A DNA stretch of 64,000 nucleotides from Prochlorococcus sp. AG-347-J19 (GTDB taxonomy: Bacteria > Cyanobacteriota > Cyanobacteriia > PCC-6307 > Cyanobiaceae), in the NCBI GenBank assembly GCA_003279015.1, contig QCBV01000004.1:115179-179178 (forward strand), in the 5' to 3' direction. The notes below the pieces were generated by a model. That model searched no databases. It saw nothing but the letters and a program-made list of their open reading frames with translations, and was not told where the DNA came from. The position numbers and the translations under genes were made by a program. Below are positions 61,091 to 64,000 of this stretch, piece after piece (the first letter of the stretch is position 1; every line of letters starts with the position of its first letter).

Positions 61091-62044
61091 TTAACTTTTA
61101 ATGCCCCTCAACGAATCAATAGCTTTATCTATAGCATCAGTTAAAAGACTTATTATTCTTTTATCTCTAACAATTAAATTAACAGAAACACTTTGACCTG
61201 ATCTAACAAAAAATTTCTCACCATTTTTTTCGAGATACTGTTTTTCTAAACTTACATATGCGGGAAAAAGAGAGCTTTGATTCTGTTGATTTGAACGAAT
61301 GACTTCATCACCAATAGATTTAAGAATACCGTCAATTGAACCAAATTGAGTAAATGGAAAGGCATCTACTCTTATTTTTGCTTTCATATTACTTTTAACG
61401 AAACCAATATCTGAGTTTTTTAGAAAAATTTTTGCTTCGGTGTCCCCACTTGGGACTATCTTTAAAAGCGTTTCCCCTTGATTAGCTGCAAAACCTTCAC
61501 TAACTGAAATCAGATTAAAAACTTTTCCTTTTACGGGTGAAACTAAAAGTGTTTTTGATTTATCGAAATTTATCTCCTTGATCTGGGCCTCTACTTGTTT
61601 TTTTTCGTAACCTAGTTCGCTTACTTTATTTTTTTGTTGTAGATATTGAAGTTTTTGAATCCCGCCGGCATCAGCAAGAATTGATATCTCTTCTAAAATC
61701 TCAGTCTCTGATTTAATACTAGACTCTAATTCCTCTAACTTCGCTTCAAGACCCTCTTTTTTTGCTAGTAGAACATTATTATCAAATCTTAATAGTTTTG
61801 AATTCTTTTCAACTGAATCACCTTCTTTTATATAAATTTTGTTTACTATCCCTGATATTGGAGCTCTTATTGGCCTTTCAGCTCCTAATGCTTGTAATTC
61901 TCCTTTAGCTATTACAACCTCATCCATTCGTGCAAGGCAAGCATAAAAAAATCCAAAACTAAAACTACCAACAATCGCCCAAATTAAACCTCTTATCCAA
62001 AGTGAGGCTGGCTTATAAAGTATTTCTTTATTGTCAAATTCCAT
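61091..62044 (-). CDS. HlyD-type adaptor of a type I secretion system (317 aa)
   Basis: One N-terminal helix (LIWAIVGSFSFGFFYACLA) is followed by a biotinyl-lipoyl start (GELQALGAERPIRAPISGIV), a coiled coil (KKEGLEAKLEELESSIKSET onward) and the closing half (KTLLVSPVKGKVFNLISVSE). It bridges the ABC exporter and an outer-membrane TolC-like channel. It lies 21 bp after the ABC gene on the same strand. No outer-membrane partner is in the window. Confidence 0.87.
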   Translation of the reverse strand: MEFDNKEILYKPASLWIRGLIWAIVGSFSFGFFYACLARMDEVVIAKGELQALGAERPIRAPISGIVNKIYIKEGDSVEKNSKLLRFDNNVLLAKKEGLEAKLEELESSIKSETEILEEISILADAGGIQKLQYLQQKNKVSELGYEKKQVEAQIKEINFDKSKTLLVSPVKGKVFNLISVSEGFAANQGETLLKIVPSGDTEAKIFLKNSDIGFVKSNMKAKIRVDAFPFTQFGSIDGILKSIGDEVIRSNQQNQSSLFPAYVSLEKQYLEKNGEKFFVRSGQSVSVNLIVRDKRIISLLTDAIDKAIDSLRGIKS

Positions 62045-62065
62045 TTCTAAATTTAGTAGTAAAAA

Positions 62066-64000
62066 TTATATCTTCTTCTGTGAAGTTTTTTTTATTAAAG
62101 CAGCATATTTTCCATTTTCCTTCATTAAATTTTCATGATTACCAATCTCAATAAGTTTGCCTTTTTCCATTAATAGAATTTTTGTAAACATTTCCATATT
62201 ATCTAATTTATGGGTGACAAAAAAAACTGTTTTGCTTTCAAACTTCTTTATTATGTTAAGCAATACCTTTCTCTCATTTTCACCATCTAATGAGCTTGTT
62301 GCTTCATCTAATATCAGAATTTTTGGTTCTTTAATTATCATTCTTGCTATTGACAATCTTTGTCTTTGTCCTCCAGATATCTTTACTCCCTTTTCTCCAA
62401 TATCATTACTATAACCTTTTGATAATTCTTGGATAAAATCATCAGCATTTGCAATTCTGGCTGCCTCTCTGATCTCCTCGAAACTAGCCTCAGGTTTAGG
62501 CAAGGATATATTTGATTGAATAGTACCACTAAATAAAAGGGTTTCTTGAGGAACGAAACCAATTTGATTTCTTAATGAGTAGAGGTCAAATTTATTTATA
62601 TCACTTTTGTCAATTTTTACTAAACCTTGATTTGGAGTATATAGCCTCATTAAAACTTTCATTAAGGTACTTTTCCCTGATCCACTACTTCCAATTACAG
62701 CAACTAATTCTCCTTTTTTCACTTTAAAATTGATGTCTTTAAGCTGGTAATCATGAGAGTTTTCAAATTTTAAACTAACGTTCTCGAATGATATATCACC
62801 TTCAATATTTTCTAGTGGAGGTAAATTATCTCCATTTAATTCACTCTCTTTTTTATTATCAATAACATCTCCCAATCTTTCTACTGATAAAGCAATATCT
62901 TGAAAGTTTTGCCAAGTACTAGTTAATCTTAAAATCGGACTTGTTACATACCCAGACAATATTCTAAAAGCAATAAGTTCGCCTAAAGTCATTTCCCCAT
63001 TAAGAACAAGAACTGCTCCTCCCCAGATCACTATTAAACCCGATAATTGAGAAAGGAATTGACTTATAGAACTAGAAGCAGTGTTAGTAACGATGTTTCT
63101 AAAACCGTTTTTAATCTGTCTACTGTATAGTTGTTCCCATCTCCAATGACTATATATTTCAATTCCTTGTCCTTTGATTGTTTCTATTCCATTAAGAGCT
63201 TCAACAAGGTGACTCTGAACTTTTGCTTTTGATTCTGCTTGTTTCCTTAGCTGTTTTTTATTTATTGGAGAAATAATAATAGTGAGTATAATAAAGAGAG
63301 GCAAAATTGTTAATGCCATAAAAGTTAGCTTAACTGAATAAAGCATCATCACACCTATATAGATGAGAGAGAAAATTGCATCTAAAAAAACCGTAATAGC
63401 AGTACTAGTTAAGAACCTTCTTATTTTTTCAAGTTCATTTATCCTCCCATTTAATTCTCCAACGGAACGGTTAGAAAAATAAGCAATTGGAAGTCTTAAC
63501 AAATGATGAATAATTGAAGAACCTAAATTTGTATCAATCTGATTAGTCATATCTGCAAATAAAAACGTTCTTAATGCGCCTAATAAAGCTTGAGCTAAAG
63601 ACATTGAAATTAAAATGGTTCCAAGTATATTTAGGCTCGATAAATTTCCTTGACTAATTACTGCATCAAATATTTGTTGTATGAGCAATGGATTAAAAAG
63701 GGCGAGAAGTTGAACAAAAAAGCTTGCTATGACAACTTGGAATAGAATGCCCTTATTTTTTCTTAGTGCAGGCAAAAACCAACTTAGGTCAAATTTAGAG
63801 TTTTTATTTTGTAAAGCTTTTTCAATTAGTAGTAAATCCAATCGATGTTTTGCATTTTCAAATATTTCTTTAGAAGTACACCATCGTTGATCTGATTTAG
63901 GATCACTAATTAGAAATTTTTTTCTTTTTTTAGACCAGATAATATAAGGTTTACCATCAGAAACGACAAATGTTGGGAAATTTATTCTGTTAATGAGCTC
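62066..64000 (-). CDS. type I secretion ABC exporter (partial at right edge)
   Basis: 645 residues are seen, and the frame stays open to the right edge, so a TTG start at 63841 is not the real one. The visible head (FPTFVVSDGKPYIIWSKKRK, FLISDPKSDQRWC) looks like a C39 peptidase-like domain. Six helices follow, then an ATPase: Walker A GSSGSGKSTLM, signature SGGQRQR, Walker B ILILDEATSSLD. This is the LanT/HlyB export type. The likely client is the adjacent protease. Confidence 0.9.
   Translation of the reverse strand, partial: ELINRINFPTFVVSDGKPYIIWSKKRKKFLISDPKSDQRWCTSKEIFENAKHRLDLLLIEKALQNKNSKFDLSWFLPALRKNKGILFQVVIASFFVQLLALFNPLLIQQIFDAVISQGNLSSLNILGTILISMSLAQALLGALRTFLFADMTNQIDTNLGSSIIHHLLRLPIAYFSNRSVGELNGRINELEKIRRFLTSTAITVFLDAIFSLIYIGVMMLYSVKLTFMALTILPLFIILTIIISPINKKQLRKQAESKAKVQSHLVEALNGIETIKGQGIEIYSHWRWEQLYSRQIKNGFRNIVTNTASSSISQFLSQLSGLIVIWGGAVLVLNGEMTLGELIAFRILSGYVTSPILRLTSTWQNFQDIALSVERLGDVIDNKKESELNGDNLPPLENIEGDISFENVSLKFENSHDYQLKDINFKVKKGELVAVIGSSGSGKSTLMKVLMRLYTPNQGLVKIDKSDINKFDLYSLRNQIGFVPQETLLFSGTIQSNISLPKPEASFEEIREAARIANADDFIQELSKGYSNDIGEKGVKISGGQRQRLSIARMIIKEPKILILDEATSSLDGENERKVLLNIIKKFESKTVFFVTHKLDNMEMFTKILLMEKGKLIEIGNHENLMKENGKYAALIKKTSQKKI

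Noticed and set aside
1..64000. CRISPR array or cas genes
   Set aside because: No regularly spaced direct repeats and no Cas-like proteins were seen.

Overview
The window looks like a high-light type Prochlorococcus chromosome, or a very close marine picocyanobacterium. The DNA is very AT-rich, the genes are tightly packed, and there are five high-light-inducible (hli) genes. Picocyanobacterial small-protein families recur (DUF2839, DUF3764, DUF3303-like, DUF3721, DUF1651-like). Many genes encode 26-60 residue proteins that lie between the larger ones. The species call is inference from gene content; no database was searched.

Layout. 1-7.4 kb is conserved core: dxr (cut by the left edge), cysS, polA, an HlyD-type adaptor and the GTPase ychF. 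7.4-13.4 kb holds small membrane proteins, an hli cluster, a class I glutamine amidotransferase and a secreted cupin. 13.4-20 kb carries SelO, a sodium:neurotransmitter-symporter-family transporter, an NRAMP-related transporter and small genes. 20-28 kb is a zone of very small genes. It includes a probable glutamine riboswitch of the Downstream-peptide class in front of a 53-residue protein, and a seven-gene operon ending in a DUF411 / MauE-DoxX-like / DUF3721 / PepSY-like metal or redox module. It also holds the first copy of a ~190-bp non-coding element with a terminator at each end. 28-32.7 kb holds an SRAP protein, succinate dehydrogenase/fumarate reductase (three subunits) and another hli gene.

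33-41.5 kb is an island. Four 3' fragments of tRNA-Pro(UGG), all on the minus strand, divide it into segments. The segments carry a methyltransferase, the second (inverted) copy of the ~190-bp element, decayed small genes, and a three-gene unit of a CobW-like GTPase plus two metallophosphoesterase-like proteins behind a Fur/Zur-like palindrome. This pattern fits integrative elements using a tRNA attachment site (the tycheposon pattern known in Prochlorococcus), but no integrase is visible here.

41.5-58.6 kb is a nearly complete type IV pilus locus: two pilins, four minor pilins (one 722 residues long, one carrying a von Willebrand A-like domain), PilQ, PilO, PilN, PilM and PilP-like, PilB, PilT, PilC and PilD. 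58.7-64 kb carries a subtilisin-like protease without an export signal, a small companion protein, and a type I secretion adaptor and ABC exporter (cut by the right edge). The protease is a plausible substrate of that exporter.

The strongest leads for undescribed biology are the duplicated ~190-bp element, the repeat-bounded CobW/phosphoesterase unit, the vWA minor pilin with its pilus-tip operon, and the protease/exporter pair.
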